49,116 nucleotides of DNA. Origin: Pseudomonadota bacterium. Its GTDB lineage: Bacteria > Pseudomonadota > Gammaproteobacteria > Burkholderiales > Burkholderiaceae_C. Of this stretch, positions 35,617 to 44,397 are shown piece after piece (positions within the stretch are counted from its first letter, which is position 1; the number at the start of each line of letters is the position of its first letter). The stretch spans positions 1 through 49,116 of the forward strand of contig JAJZEB010000013.1 of assembly GCA_021805805.1 (NCBI GenBank), given 5' to 3'. The notes beneath the pieces are model-generated. The model saw only the letters and a list, made by a program, of their open reading frames with translations, searched no databases and had not been told where the DNA came from. The translations under genes and the position numbers were made by a program.

Positions 35617-36954
35617 CTAGCCAAGCCGGCAGATGGCACGGTGGTTGGCAGCGGCGATGCCGCGGAACGGGACCGAGAGCGTCGGCTCATCAGCACAGCG
35701 CGCCCAGTAGCGTTGGGCCATCGCCAAGGCCTGGCGGGCGCTACCTGCTCCCAGCCCGGTGATGCTCGCTGGTTGCGGCTGGAACTCGACCGCTCGCACC
35801 TCGGTGCGTTGCGGCGCATAAAGCATTGGCAGCATGTCGTACACCGGTGCGAGGCGAAGCGCTGGCTCGCCGGATTCCCCGCTACCCTGCTGCAGGCCAA
35901 TGTTGCCGTAGTGCATGTCGCTGTTGGCGATGAGCACGCCGAAAGCGTAGAGCGTCGCCAGGCGCAGCGCATCTTCGGCGCCGATCATCGCCGCGTGCTG
36001 CAATCGGTGGGCGGCCCCGACCCAGGTCCTCGCCCGCTGCCCGAAATACTCGTCGTCGATCGCACCCAACGACACCAGGCTTCGGCGCCCGACCGCTCCC
36101 TGGCGATCGAAGCGCTCGGCGATCAGGAAACGCCGCCCTTCGCTGTCGAGCAGTCGCGAACGCGCGACCGCAAAGCCCTCGTCGGCGAGAACCTCCAGCG
36201 CGATGGCCTCGCAGGCCAGCAGATCGGCCCAACGCGTCCCGGCCGCGTCGCCCGGGGCCGTCACCACCGGCGAGAACTTGACCATCACGTGCCGCAACCC
36301 CCCGTCTGCACGACGGACCACAGCGGTGGCCTTGGGCTGCTCGCCGCCCGGTGATGAACCCGGGACCTCGCCGGCAATCGCGCGCTCAGCCAACCGCGGC
36401 AGCGCAAGCGCGAGGTCGGCCTCGTCGACGGCAACCGCATCCAGATCCATGCGCAAAAAGCGCTGAAAAGCAGCTTCCCCAATGATCAGGTTGCCGGGCA
36501 GGTCATCGCCTGTTTCGCTGAGCACCTGCAGCACCTGATCGTCGCTCCACGCGTCGGGGTTGCGCGCCACGCCGTAACGCGGCGCGCAGCGGTGCGCAAA
36601 TGCGCGGCCGAGGAAACCCTGTGGGCGGGCGTGATTCAGCTCGGGCGGCAGGCCCGCGAACAGCCGCGGCTGCCCACGCCAATCGATCCACCGCGTGCCA
36701 GCAGGCAGCGGAAGCAGTGACTCGAGTTCGTCGACCCCGCCGTCGGGGCGAACTGCGCGCACCGGGACGCGAAACGGCTCGCGCGCGAGCGCGAGGATCC
36801 GCTCGCGCCCTTGCTTCCACTGCGCGACCTGCGGGCCCGCGGCCTTGGCCGCGCGCCACATCGTCGGGTAGCTCACACCGTGGCGCTCGGCAAGTTCCGA
36901 GGCCCGGACCGGGGCGTTGTGGACACGCAAAGCCTGGAGCAGATTGAAAGACAT
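35617..36954 (-). CDS. yjjJ: HipA-family kinase, YjjJ type
   Basis: This 445-residue protein has a HipA-like serine/threonine kinase fold. The catalytic loop is ANSDMHYGN near residue 350 and the metal-binding motif is VYDMLPM near 376. An N-terminal winged-helix segment (LAERHGVSYPTMWRAAKAAG) is typical of YjjJ proteins, which lack a partner hipB gene; none is adjacent here. HipA kinases phosphorylate targets such as tRNA synthetases and cause persistence; the YjjJ target is unknown. It converges with the crotonase gene (27-base gap). The ATG at 36954 lies close to the -10 box, suggesting a leaderless message. Confidence 0.88.
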   Translation of the reverse strand: MSFNLLQALRVHNAPVRASELAERHGVSYPTMWRAAKAAGPQVAQWKQGRERILALAREPFRVPVRAVRPDGGVDELESLLPLPAGTRWIDWRGQPRLFAGLPPELNHARPQGFLGRAFAHRCAPRYGVARNPDAWSDDQVLQVLSETGDDLPGNLIIGEAAFQRFLRMDLDAVAVDEADLALALPRLAERAIAGEVPGSSPGGEQPKATAVVRRADGGLRHVMVKFSPVVTAPGDAAGTRWADLLACEAIALEVLADEGFAVARSRLLDSEGRRFLIAERFDRQGAVGRRSLVSLGAIDDEYFGQRARTWVGAAHRLQHAAMIGAEDALRLATLYAFGVLIANSDMHYGNIGLQQGSGESGEPALRLAPVYDMLPMLYAPQRTEVRAVEFQPQPASITGLGAGSARQALAMAQRYWARCADEPTLSVPFRGIAAANHRAICRLG

Positions 36955-36964
36955 TAGGCAATGT

Positions 36965-36992
36965 ATTGTACAACGCACGCCTGTCTTTTCAA
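36965..36992 (-). promoter_or_regulatory. Sigma-70 promoter of yjjJ
   Basis: Read on the minus strand, TTGAAA (36,992-36,987) and TACAAT (36,970-36,965) are separated by 16 bases, close to the sigma-70 consensus. The yjjJ ATG begins ten bases after the -10 hexamer, leaving almost no 5' leader and no ribosome binding site. Confidence 0.6.
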
Positions 36993-37003
36993 AGGCTTGC
37001 AAA

Positions 37004-38365
37004 TTATCTAGCGGATCCATGCAACCGGTTCGGATGGCGCGCTTGCGCGCCCCTTGGGCCGTTTGGGAAGGGGCCCACCGCCGCCGCCAGATCGACGCGC
37101 AGCACCAGACCCTGGGCGCCGTCGTCGCGATCGAGCAATGCGACCCGCGCCCCCAGGCGCGCAGCCGCCTCCTGCGCGATGGCGAGCCCCAGCCCCGTGC
37201 CCTCGACATCGCCGCCGTGCAGCCTGGTGAACGGCTTGAAGACCTCGCTGCGCCGCGCCGCGGGCATGCCAGGCCCGCCGTCGATCACCTCGAGACGAAC
37301 CCCGCCAGGCCTGCCTTCCATCCGCAGCGTCACCTCGCTGCCGGCCGGTGTGTACTTCAAGGCGTTGTCGATGCCGTTGCCCAGGATCGCGCGCAACAGC
37401 GGCGCTGAGCTGTCGACCGTGAGCGTGCCGGGGGCGTCGAGCCCCAGGTCGATGTGCCGCTGCTCGGCCAGCGGGTGGTATTCGGCGAGCAGTTCGCGCG
37501 CCAGCGCGGCAAGGTCGACCGTTTCGAGGTGCACGTCGCCGCTTTCGATGCGCGCCAGGTCCAGCAACTGTTCACTGAGCTTGCGCGCCCGCTCGATGCC
37601 GCGTTCCAGCGGCAGCACGCGCAGCCGGGCCTCGTCCAGCGAAGTCGCATGACGCACATTGCGCGCCTGCAGCGCCAGCGCGGTGAGCGGCGTGCGAAGC
37701 TCGTGCGCCGCGTCGGCGACGAAGCGCTGCTGCTGGCGCATCAGCGCATGGGTGCGCTGCAGCAAACCTTCGAGCGCGTGCACGAAGGGCTGAATCTCGG
37801 CGGGCATCGGGCCGAGCCCAAGCTCGGCCCCGCGCAGCACATCGCTTTGTTCGAGTTGGCGCGCGGCGCGTACCACCGGAGCGAACTCGCGCCGCACGAC
37901 GCGCCCGAGCAGCCCGATGAGCAGCGGCACGAGCAACGCGGAAGGCGCCAGGGCCCGCAGCGCCGCGTTCCACGCCAGCTCGTCGCGGGCATGGGTGGGC
38001 TGGGCCACGACCACGGTGTAGCGACCGCTGTGCTGCACGAAGGTCCGCATGCGGCCGGCCGCGGTGTCCAGCGTGCTCAGGCCGGATGGGGGCGCCGCTG
38101 TGAGCCACGGTGGCGCGGGGTCGACCGGCAACAGCGCAACGTGGATGCGCGAATCGCGGTCGTCGATGCCGACGCCGTGCGCCACCGCGTGTTCGCGGCC
38201 TGGATGGCGCAGCGCGAGCGCGGCGACCTGGCGCAGCATGTCGTCCTGCGACTCGCGCAGTTCGCGCCAGGCCAGCACGAACTGCGCGACGGCCGCGAGC
38301 ACCCCGAGCACGATGACGGCGAGCGCCGTCTGCACCAGCAACCTGCGTTGAAAGGACGAGTTCAT
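37004..38365 (-). CDS. Sensor histidine kinase (QseC/PmrB-like)
   Basis: This 453-residue membrane kinase has TM1 at about residues 10-30, a periplasmic sensor domain to about 135, TM2 at about 138-160, and a DHp domain with AHELRTPLTAL (phospho-histidine near 221). The HATPase_c boxes are GNGIDNALKYTP, DGGPGMP and GTGLGLAI. It overlaps the response regulator stop by four bases and ends 49 bases before the yjjJ start. The signal is unknown; QseC-, PmrB- and TctE-like kinases are all possible comparisons. Confidence 0.9.
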   Translation of the reverse strand: MNSSFQRRLLVQTALAVIVLGVLAAVAQFVLAWRELRESQDDMLRQVAALALRHPGREHAVAHGVGIDDRDSRIHVALLPVDPAPPWLTAAPPSGLSTLDTAAGRMRTFVQHSGRYTVVVAQPTHARDELAWNAALRALAPSALLVPLLIGLLGRVVRREFAPVVRAARQLEQSDVLRGAELGLGPMPAEIQPFVHALEGLLQRTHALMRQQQRFVADAAHELRTPLTALALQARNVRHATSLDEARLRVLPLERGIERARKLSEQLLDLARIESGDVHLETVDLAALARELLAEYHPLAEQRHIDLGLDAPGTLTVDSSAPLLRAILGNGIDNALKYTPAGSEVTLRMEGRPGGVRLEVIDGGPGMPAARRSEVFKPFTRLHGGDVEGTGLGLAIAQEAAARLGARVALLDRDDGAQGLVLRVDLAAAVGPFPNGPRGAQARHPNRLHGSAR

Positions 38366-39024
38366 CGCGGCTTGTCGACCAGCCAGCCCGCGCCGCGCAC
38401 GTTCTTGATCAGGTCCGCGCCGAGCTTCTTGCGCACTCCATGAATCAGGAAATCGATCGCACTGCTCTCGACTTCCTCGTTCCAGCCGTACAGCCTGTCC
38501 TCCAGCTGCGCCCGCGTCAGGATGGTACCGGGGCGCAGCAGCAGCGCGTGCAGCAACGCGAACTCGCGCGCCGTCAGCGCAACGCTGGCGTCGTCGCGGC
38601 GGGCAATGCGCGTGGCCGGGTCCAGCGACACCACGCCGTTGCTCAGTTGCGCCTCGGCCTGGCCGGAATGCCGGCGCAGCACGGCGCGCATGCGCGCCAG
38701 CAATTCATCCATGTCGAAGGGCTTGACGACATAGTCGTCGGCGCCGAGGTCGAGCCCGCGCACACGATCGGCCGGCGCGTCGCGCGCGGTGATCAGCAGC
38801 ACCGGGACGCGGTCCGCGCGTTCGCGCAGGCGCTGCAGCACACTCAGGCCATCGCGCCTGGGCAGGCCGATGTCGAGCAGCACCAATTGGTGCTGGCCGT
38901 CGCGCAACACGCGGTCGGCCGTCTCGCCGTCGCGCACCAGATCGACCGCGTAGGCCGCGTCGCGCAGCGCGACCTCGATCGCCGCGGCGATCATCGGGTC
39001 GTCCTCGATCAGCAGCACACGCAT
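38362..39024 (-). CDS. OmpR-family response regulator (QseB/PmrA-like)
   Basis: This 220-residue regulator has a receiver domain with acidic residues EDD near 7-9, phospho-acceptor Asp51 (VLLDIGLP) and the conserved lysine in VVKPFD. A winged-helix DNA-binding domain follows (LTAREFALLHALL...VRKKLG...VRGAGWL). It is co-transcribed with the kinase (ATGA overlap). A cluster of TTTAGCG half-sites upstream of the PepSY gene is a candidate target. Confidence 0.93.
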   Translation of the reverse strand: MRVLLIEDDPMIAAAIEVALRDAAYAVDLVRDGETADRVLRDGQHQLVLLDIGLPRRDGLSVLQRLRERADRVPVLLITARDAPADRVRGLDLGADDYVVKPFDMDELLARMRAVLRRHSGQAEAQLSNGVVSLDPATRIARRDDASVALTAREFALLHALLLRPGTILTRAQLEDRLYGWNEEVESSAIDFLIHGVRKKLGADLIKNVRGAGWLVDKPR

Positions 39025-39039
39025 GGGAGGTTCACCAGG

Positions 39040-39362
39040 TCAGTGCGCCGTGGCGGCGGTCCAGTCACCCAACGCGGTTCCGAGGGTCTGCGAGAACATG
39101 ATGGTCACCCAGTAGAACATTTCAGCTTTCCCGGTATGCACGCTGCCCACGGCAATGCTGCCCGTGCTTCGTCGCCACAACAGCAACGAGCCGGCCAGCA
39201 GCGCCAGCAGCAAGCTGCTGCCGCCAGCGTAGCCGATGCCCAGCGAGCCATCGGTGAAGTCGGCCGGGGTGGTGCCCACGGTCGTCGCGGCGATCCCAGG
39301 GTGATTGCGGGCACCTTCGCCAGTGCGGTTTCGAGGGGTCGATGTTGCTCGGACAACTCCAT
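39040..39362 (-). pseudogene. Decayed COG4705/DUF347-type membrane protein
   Basis: Two different frames carry pieces of one membrane-protein family. ALAKVPAIT appears first, then in another frame TTVGTTPADF, a hydrophobic helix, and EMFYWVTIMFSQTLGTALGDW, which is the repeat signature of this four-repeat family. A frame change with loss of several codons lies near 39,290, and the protein stops after the GDW repeat, well short of the usual length of about 250 residues. It lies between the PepSY gene and the response regulator. Confidence 0.6.
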
Positions 39363-39416
39363 CGGCGGCTGCAGGAAAGGAGGCCGCGGCAGCAGCCGTG
39401 GCCTCCTCGGCGCGTG

Positions 39417-39734
39417 TCAGTCCTTGTTGGGACCTTCGACGCTGTCTTCAAGGACTTTGCCTGTCATGGCGTCGACACCTACTTCGCGCGCACCATGGCC
39501 GCTTTTCAGGTCGAAGGAATAGCGCAGGCCGCTGCCGCCCTTTTCGTGCTCGAGCTCCTGGTCGGTGATGGTGGCCCCTGGGACGGTCTTCAGTGCGGTC
39601 TGCCGCGCCTGCTCCAAGGTGATGGTGGCCTGCTTGGCGTACTGCTGACCGTCGTAGGCCTGCGCCGCGGTGGCGGCAGTGGCGATTGCGGCGACCGCCG
39701 CGGCAGCGATGACGATACTCGGCTTGAACTTCAC
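39417..39734 (-). CDS. PepSY-domain secreted protein
   Basis: This 105-residue protein has a signal peptide (Ala/Val/Ile core, cleavage after AQA near residue 27) followed by one PepSY domain: ITLEQARQTALKTVPGAT, then a strand pair ending in DAMTGKVLED. PepSY proteins inhibit peptidases or accompany sensor kinases. The GTG at 39734 is supported by AAGGAG seven bases upstream. It is the first gene ahead of the two-component operon. Confidence 0.85.
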   Translation of the reverse strand: MKFKPSIVIAAAAVAAIATAATAAQAYDGQQYAKQATITLEQARQTALKTVPGATITDQELEHEKGGSGLRYSFDLKSGHGAREVGVDAMTGKVLEDSVEGPNKD

Positions 39735-39809
39735 GGGGGAACTCCTTGGGTGGATCGGCTCCACAGCACCAAGCTTGTGGAGCAGCGCCGCTGTGGCGCA
39801 TGACCCGGA

Positions 39810-39842
39810 GTTTGCGCAGTCCGATTTAGCGCAGCTTTAGCG
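39810..39842. promoter_or_regulatory. TTTAGCG direct-repeat box (response-regulator site)
   Basis: TTTAGCG occurs at 39,825-39,831 and 39,836-39,842, spaced 11 bases as expected for tandem OmpR-family monomers. A weaker half-site, TTTGCGCAG, lies at 39,810. The box is about 90 bases upstream of the PepSY start and overlaps the jetD stop codon. It is a candidate self-regulatory site of the adjacent two-component system. Confidence 0.5.
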
Positions 39843-41066
39843 CCACGCAAAGCCGCGCCGCCGCGCCGCCCGGCCGACGGGAACGATGACCGCGCCGTTG
39901 CCAATCGCCTGCAGCGCGTCAATCGCGATATGCCAGGCAATGCGCTCCTGTTCGAGGCGAACACTTGGCCCCCAGGTGTCCGCCCGCAGACCGTCGTAAA
40001 CCGCTCGCTCCTCGACGGTCAGCGCGTCGAGAGGCAGATCCGGACACTGGACAGGCTCCCGGGCCCATAGCTTGCGATGTGCCCGCAGCGTCCCGTGATC
40101 CATGAGCACCGATCGAAGCTGCGGCACAGCCCTACGTGCTCGGTCCAGGATCGCAAAGCCATGCGTGTCGATGTCTCCCCAGTAGAACGCCCGAACGCCT
40201 GTCAGCCAGGGCAGCGACTTCAGGGCTGCCACGGCGTTGCCGAGGCCCATGATGACCAGCGTGCCGGCAAACTCCGGGAGCGCGAGACCTGTCTCGCGAT
40301 TCTCGACGATGATCACGGCCGATGGGCTGAGCGGCAGCTCGGCAAGCTCGTCCACGGGCGCCTCGATGTCGCCCAGGCCGCCGACGCGCGCGCGCAACGC
40401 TGGGCATAAAAGCCGCAGGCGAACCCGGTGGGACGGCTTTCGCAGGCCAGCGATGGCATGGAAGTCCCCCGCGCCATCGCTGGCGCCGCGCACGGCGCGA
40501 AGTAGCCCCGAGACCAGCCCGAGCCTCTTCTCCAGCCACTTCGTATCCAGCCCCTCGACAGGCAGCTGTCGAATGTATAGGTCAGACGCGGGGTTGGCAT
40601 CGAGCCAGCCCAACAAGGCGACAAGGCGCTCGAAGTCGTCGTCCGCGTAATCGGCGAGAACATCGAATCTTGAGGCCAACGCGGCGCCTTGGGCCAGCGC
40701 CGGCCAACGCTCAAGCATGCCCTGGAAGCGCCGGGTCGCGATAGCCCAGCGCCCCGCCTGGCCGACCACTGCGGCGACATCGCCAGGCGCAGCGAACGAC
40801 AAGCCGACAGGCAAGCGCTGCCTGCCCAGGCGGGGAAAGTGTCGGCCCTCGAACACGACCTCCCCGGGCCCCGCCCAAGACTGCCACGCCGCTGCCCATG
40901 CCCTGACCGCGCTTGCATCCGCGGCGATGTCGCGCTCCGTGGGGACCCCGAGCGGCAGCAGCATCGGCCAGCTTCCGTCGCCCGCCAGCCAGGCCTGGTG
41001 CTGGTTGCCGAAGCGCCGCAGGAGCAGGGCGCGAATCGCGTCAGGGGATTGGAGTTTCTTCGACAT
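39837..41066 (-). CDS. jetD: Wadjet nuclease subunit JetD (DUF3322/DUF2220)
   Basis: This 409-residue protein is the Toprim-like nuclease subunit of a type I Wadjet system. The N-terminal DUF3322-type region runs to about residue 190. The C-terminal DUF2220 region carries IIVENRET (metal-binding Glu near 255) and FYWGDIDTHGFAIL (acidic residues near 296-300). JetD cuts closed-circular plasmid DNA when the JetABC motor has extruded and tightened a loop. The ATG overlaps the jetC end by 26 bases. It is the last gene of the operon, and its stop lies inside the TTTAGCG box. Confidence 0.92.
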   Translation of the reverse strand: MSKKLQSPDAIRALLLRRFGNQHQAWLAGDGSWPMLLPLGVPTERDIAADASAVRAWAAAWQSWAGPGEVVFEGRHFPRLGRQRLPVGLSFAAPGDVAAVVGQAGRWAIATRRFQGMLERWPALAQGAALASRFDVLADYADDDFERLVALLGWLDANPASDLYIRQLPVEGLDTKWLEKRLGLVSGLLRAVRGASDGAGDFHAIAGLRKPSHRVRLRLLCPALRARVGGLGDIEAPVDELAELPLSPSAVIIVENRETGLALPEFAGTLVIMGLGNAVAALKSLPWLTGVRAFYWGDIDTHGFAILDRARRAVPQLRSVLMDHGTLRAHRKLWAREPVQCPDLPLDALTVEERAVYDGLRADTWGPSVRLEQERIAWHIAIDALQAIGNGAVIVPVGRAARRRGFAWR

Positions 41067-44000
41067 CGCGAACGTCTGCAGCCAGCTTCAACCGGCGAGT
41101 GGCACCGTCATAGTCGATGGGGATCACGGCGGACTTCTTGCGATCCTTGATGTGGACAAAACATGCTCCGCCGATGAACGGCTCCAGCGTCATCACGGAC
41201 TTCAGTGGCGTGGCCACGATCATCTGGAACCCGAAGGTCTTGAAGATGTTCATCGCCATTGCGGTGAACTCGGCGTCGGCCTTGTCGAATGCCTCGTCGA
41301 GCACGACGGTCGAGTAGCGCGGCAGCGTTCGGTCCTGGCCGCCAAGCTGGTACCGCAGCGCCGCGGCCAGGCAGGTCGCAGCGAGCTTCTGGCGCTGCCC
41401 GCCTGACTTGCCCGCGCCGCTCCGATACACCTCCACTTCGAGATCATCCTCGTCGAGTTCGCGCGCCACGAACTCGACGTGTTGCCTGACGTCGAGGACG
41501 AGGCTGCGCCAGCTCTTGTCGGCGGTCTCCTGGCTGGCGAGGCGCTTGACCAGCGCCGCCAAGGCCTTGAACCGCTCCTCGGCCAGCTCGCGATCCTCCG
41601 AGAATGCGTGGCTGAGAGACGCTTTCATGTCCGCGCGGAACTGGCGAACGACCTCGAGTGACCTGTCCGTGGTCTCGATGACCAGATGCGTGCCGGGGTT
41701 GAACGGCGCCGTTTTCAGGCTCTCGTTCACCAGCTCCATGCGCGCCCGGATCGCCGAGCGCTCCTCGTCGATCTTGGTCGCCAGCAACGTCAGGTTCTGG
41801 TCGCTTTGCTCGCGCAACAGCCGGAAGAAGCGATCCTCGTAGGCGGGGAGATTGTCGTCCTCCAGGCGCTTGAGTTTCGCCAGGTAGTCGTCGGCGCTGG
41901 CAAGCGTCGCATCGAGCCCTCCCGCGACCGCCGGCCACAAGCGGTTGAACTCGGCGAAACATCGTTCGATGCTGTTTTGCAGCTCGATCAGTCGAACGTC
42001 CGCGCCACGCAACTCCTGGTTGAGATTGCGCTCGACCTGGCTCGTGACCTGATCCAGGTTCTCCAGGGTCACGTCCTTGCCCGTCGCCGCAAATCGCTCG
42101 GAAATCGCATCGGCGAACGCAGGCGCCTGATCGGAGCCGGGCCAAAGTCGCGCAACGTCGGAAAGCTTGTCGCGCAAGCCAGCGACATCGATGGCGATCT
42201 GTCGCCCATTCGCGTCCTCGTCGCTCTTCCTGGCGCTCGCGGTGCCGTACTCGGCCTCCTGGGCCTTGATGCGCTCATCCAAGAGCGCCAAGGCGGGCCG
42301 CGCCGCCCGCTCCTTCGCAAGTCGGTCGTTCAAGTCGTCGATACGCACCAGCAGCGCTCCGACGTCGATGTCGTTCCAGCTCAGGTTGGAGAGGGTCTGG
42401 CAGTTGAGAAGCTGCTCCTGCTGAGCAGTCTCCTCGTCGTCGATGTGACGCAGCGACGCCTCGATCTTCCCGATGCTCCGGCCCAGCGTCGCGGCCCGCT
42501 CCTTGAACAGCTCCAGCTTGGCCTTGTTGTCGAAACCGAGGACCCACTGGCTGCGGTCATTGATCGAGAAGCGGTCATTCTTCTCGTGCCGCATCGTGTT
42601 GTGCTTGATCTGCCCCTCCCGCGTCACGGCGCGGGACGCGGTGCGGAACGCCTGCAGCGTCTGCGCGCACTCGAGGTCAAACGCGTGCTTCAGCTCCTCG
42701 CGAACCCAGTCGCCAAACACCCCAGGGGCAACGTTCACCTTGCGCACCAGCGACTCGGGCCCCGGCGAGCGCGTGACCGACTGCCCGATGGTGCGGAAGT
42801 ACACCAGCCGTTCGCGAATGGTCCTGTCGTTGATGTAGGACGAGACCGCCGCGTAGTGCTTGTCGTCGACCAGGATGGAGCGGGCAAATCCCCCCAGCAC
42901 ACGCTCGATGGCACCAGTCCACTCGGCCGCGTCGCGCCGAACCTCGATCAGCTCGCCGGCGAACGGCAGCTTGTCCTCGGGGATGGCCAGGTCGCGGGCC
43001 ATCTGCTCGCGCAGTTCGACCAGCCTGGCAGGCAGATTGGACCGCTGCCGCTCCAGCGCCTCGACCTCCTCGCGCACTGCCTTGAATTGCTCGGACGCCT
43101 GGCGCCGTTGCTCCTTGAGGTCGTCCTTGCGCCGCTCGATGTCGGTCTTGCGCTCTCGCGCATTCAGGACATGTCGCCTGGCCGACTCCGCCAATTGGAC
43201 GAATTCCGCGACGCTGTCGGGCAAGGCCCAGTCCATGATCTTGCAAGCCGCGAACGCCTGGTCGCGCTTGGCGATGCGACTCGGCTTTTCGGACTCCGCA
43301 TTCCGCAGATCCTGCGCCAGCCGGTCGAGGACCTCGGCTCCCAGGTTCAGCTTCTGACGACGAAGGTCCTCGAGCTTCTCGAGCTCGTTGGCGACGATCG
43401 TGGCCAGTCGCGAGCTCTCCTGTTCCGATGCCTTCTTCTCGACCTCTCGCAGCGCGATCCGTTGCTCGAGCAGCGTTCTGCGACGGTGCTCGCGGTACTG
43501 ATCGATCGCCGTCTGCACCGCGAGAAGAGTATTGCGGGCATTGGATTGGCGCTCGCGCTCCTGGCTCGCATCGCGTGCTGGCCGAAGCACCTCGACCTGC
43601 CGGCGCGCGGCCACGACCTCCTGGTGCGCCTCGTTGAGCTCGCCGAATTCGTTGACCAGACTCTCCGCGATGGAGAAGGTCTCGGGCTCGTCGAGCATGA
43701 AGTCGCGCAGAAAGACGTTCAGGTCGCCGAGATTCTTTGCCGACTGCGTCTTGTGCAGAAGCCGCAATGCGCGCTCGTTGTCGATGCCGAGCAGACGGCG
43801 GAATCGTTCCTGGTAGGAGCTGAATTCGGTATGGATTCTGGCGTCGGCGAGTTCGCGCTTGAACCTTCGGGTGTCGAACTCGCTCGTGGCGAAGAACTCC
43901 AGCTCGCGAACGTCGAATTCGCGCTCCAGGGTCAGGAACAGGCGCCTGGCATCTCCCGCTGTCGTTGAATTGCCCTTGACCCACAAAATCTGGGCGAGCA

Positions 44001-44397
44001 CAACGACATGGCCCTGATCGTCGCGGTACGTTTCGGCGATCGCCGACCACGTCGTGCCGGTGCGCAGGTACTGCGACGCGTATTCGCCATCATCGCCGGT
44101 CTGTTGGGCCCAGGCGCCCCGCAGATAGGTCATGACGCTGCGATCGCGGCCATGACGTTCGGCTTCCCGTGCCGCGACGTTGAAGTCGACCCATTTGGGC
44201 GGTGTCATCAGCGCCGCATGCGAATCCAGGATGGTGGACTTTCCAGACCCGGACGGACCAACGAAAAGATAGCCTTCGGTCGCGATGGGGAAGTCAAAGA
44301 CGCCGGAGAACGTGCCCCAATTGAAGGTCTGGATGCGTGTCAGCTTGAACTGGTCGCTCGCGCCATCCAGCAGTGAGACCTGCGTGAAGAGATTCAC
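41041..44397 (-). CDS. jetC: Wadjet SMC-like ATPase JetC
   Basis: This 1118-residue SMC/MukB-like ATPase has Walker A GPSGSGKS near residue 50 and the ABC signature KSGGQRQKLAA near residue 1000. Walker B VVLDEAFDKAD is near residue 1033, with long coiled coils between (about 250-480 and 600-900) and a hinge-like globular region around 500-600. It forms the loop-extruding motor with JetA and JetB. It starts with GTG in a GTGA overlap with the jetB stop. All ATPase motifs look intact, so the system should be functional. Confidence 0.94.
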   Translation of the reverse strand: MNLFTQVSLLDGASDQFKLTRIQTFNWGTFSGVFDFPIATEGYLFVGPSGSGKSTILDSHAALMTPPKWVDFNVAAREAERHGRDRSVMTYLRGAWAQQTGDDGEYASQYLRTGTTWSAIAETYRDDQGHVVVLAQILWVKGNSTTAGDARRLFLTLEREFDVRELEFFATSEFDTRRFKRELADARIHTEFSSYQERFRRLLGIDNERALRLLHKTQSAKNLGDLNVFLRDFMLDEPETFSIAESLVNEFGELNEAHQEVVAARRQVEVLRPARDASQERERQSNARNTLLAVQTAIDQYREHRRRTLLEQRIALREVEKKASEQESSRLATIVANELEKLEDLRRQKLNLGAEVLDRLAQDLRNAESEKPSRIAKRDQAFAACKIMDWALPDSVAEFVQLAESARRHVLNARERKTDIERRKDDLKEQRRQASEQFKAVREEVEALERQRSNLPARLVELREQMARDLAIPEDKLPFAGELIEVRRDAAEWTGAIERVLGGFARSILVDDKHYAAVSSYINDRTIRERLVYFRTIGQSVTRSPGPESLVRKVNVAPGVFGDWVREELKHAFDLECAQTLQAFRTASRAVTREGQIKHNTMRHEKNDRFSINDRSQWVLGFDNKAKLELFKERAATLGRSIGKIEASLRHIDDEETAQQEQLLNCQTLSNLSWNDIDVGALLVRIDDLNDRLAKERAARPALALLDERIKAQEAEYGTASARKSDEDANGRQIAIDVAGLRDKLSDVARLWPGSDQAPAFADAISERFAATGKDVTLENLDQVTSQVERNLNQELRGADVRLIELQNSIERCFAEFNRLWPAVAGGLDATLASADDYLAKLKRLEDDNLPAYEDRFFRLLREQSDQNLTLLATKIDEERSAIRARMELVNESLKTAPFNPGTHLVIETTDRSLEVVRQFRADMKASLSHAFSEDRELAEERFKALAALVKRLASQETADKSWRSLVLDVRQHVEFVARELDEDDLEVEVYRSGAGKSGGQRQKLAATCLAAALRYQLGGQDRTLPRYSTVVLDEAFDKADAEFTAMAMNIFKTFGFQMIVATPLKSVMTLEPFIGGACFVHIKDRKKSAVIPIDYDGATRRLKLAADVRDVEETPIP

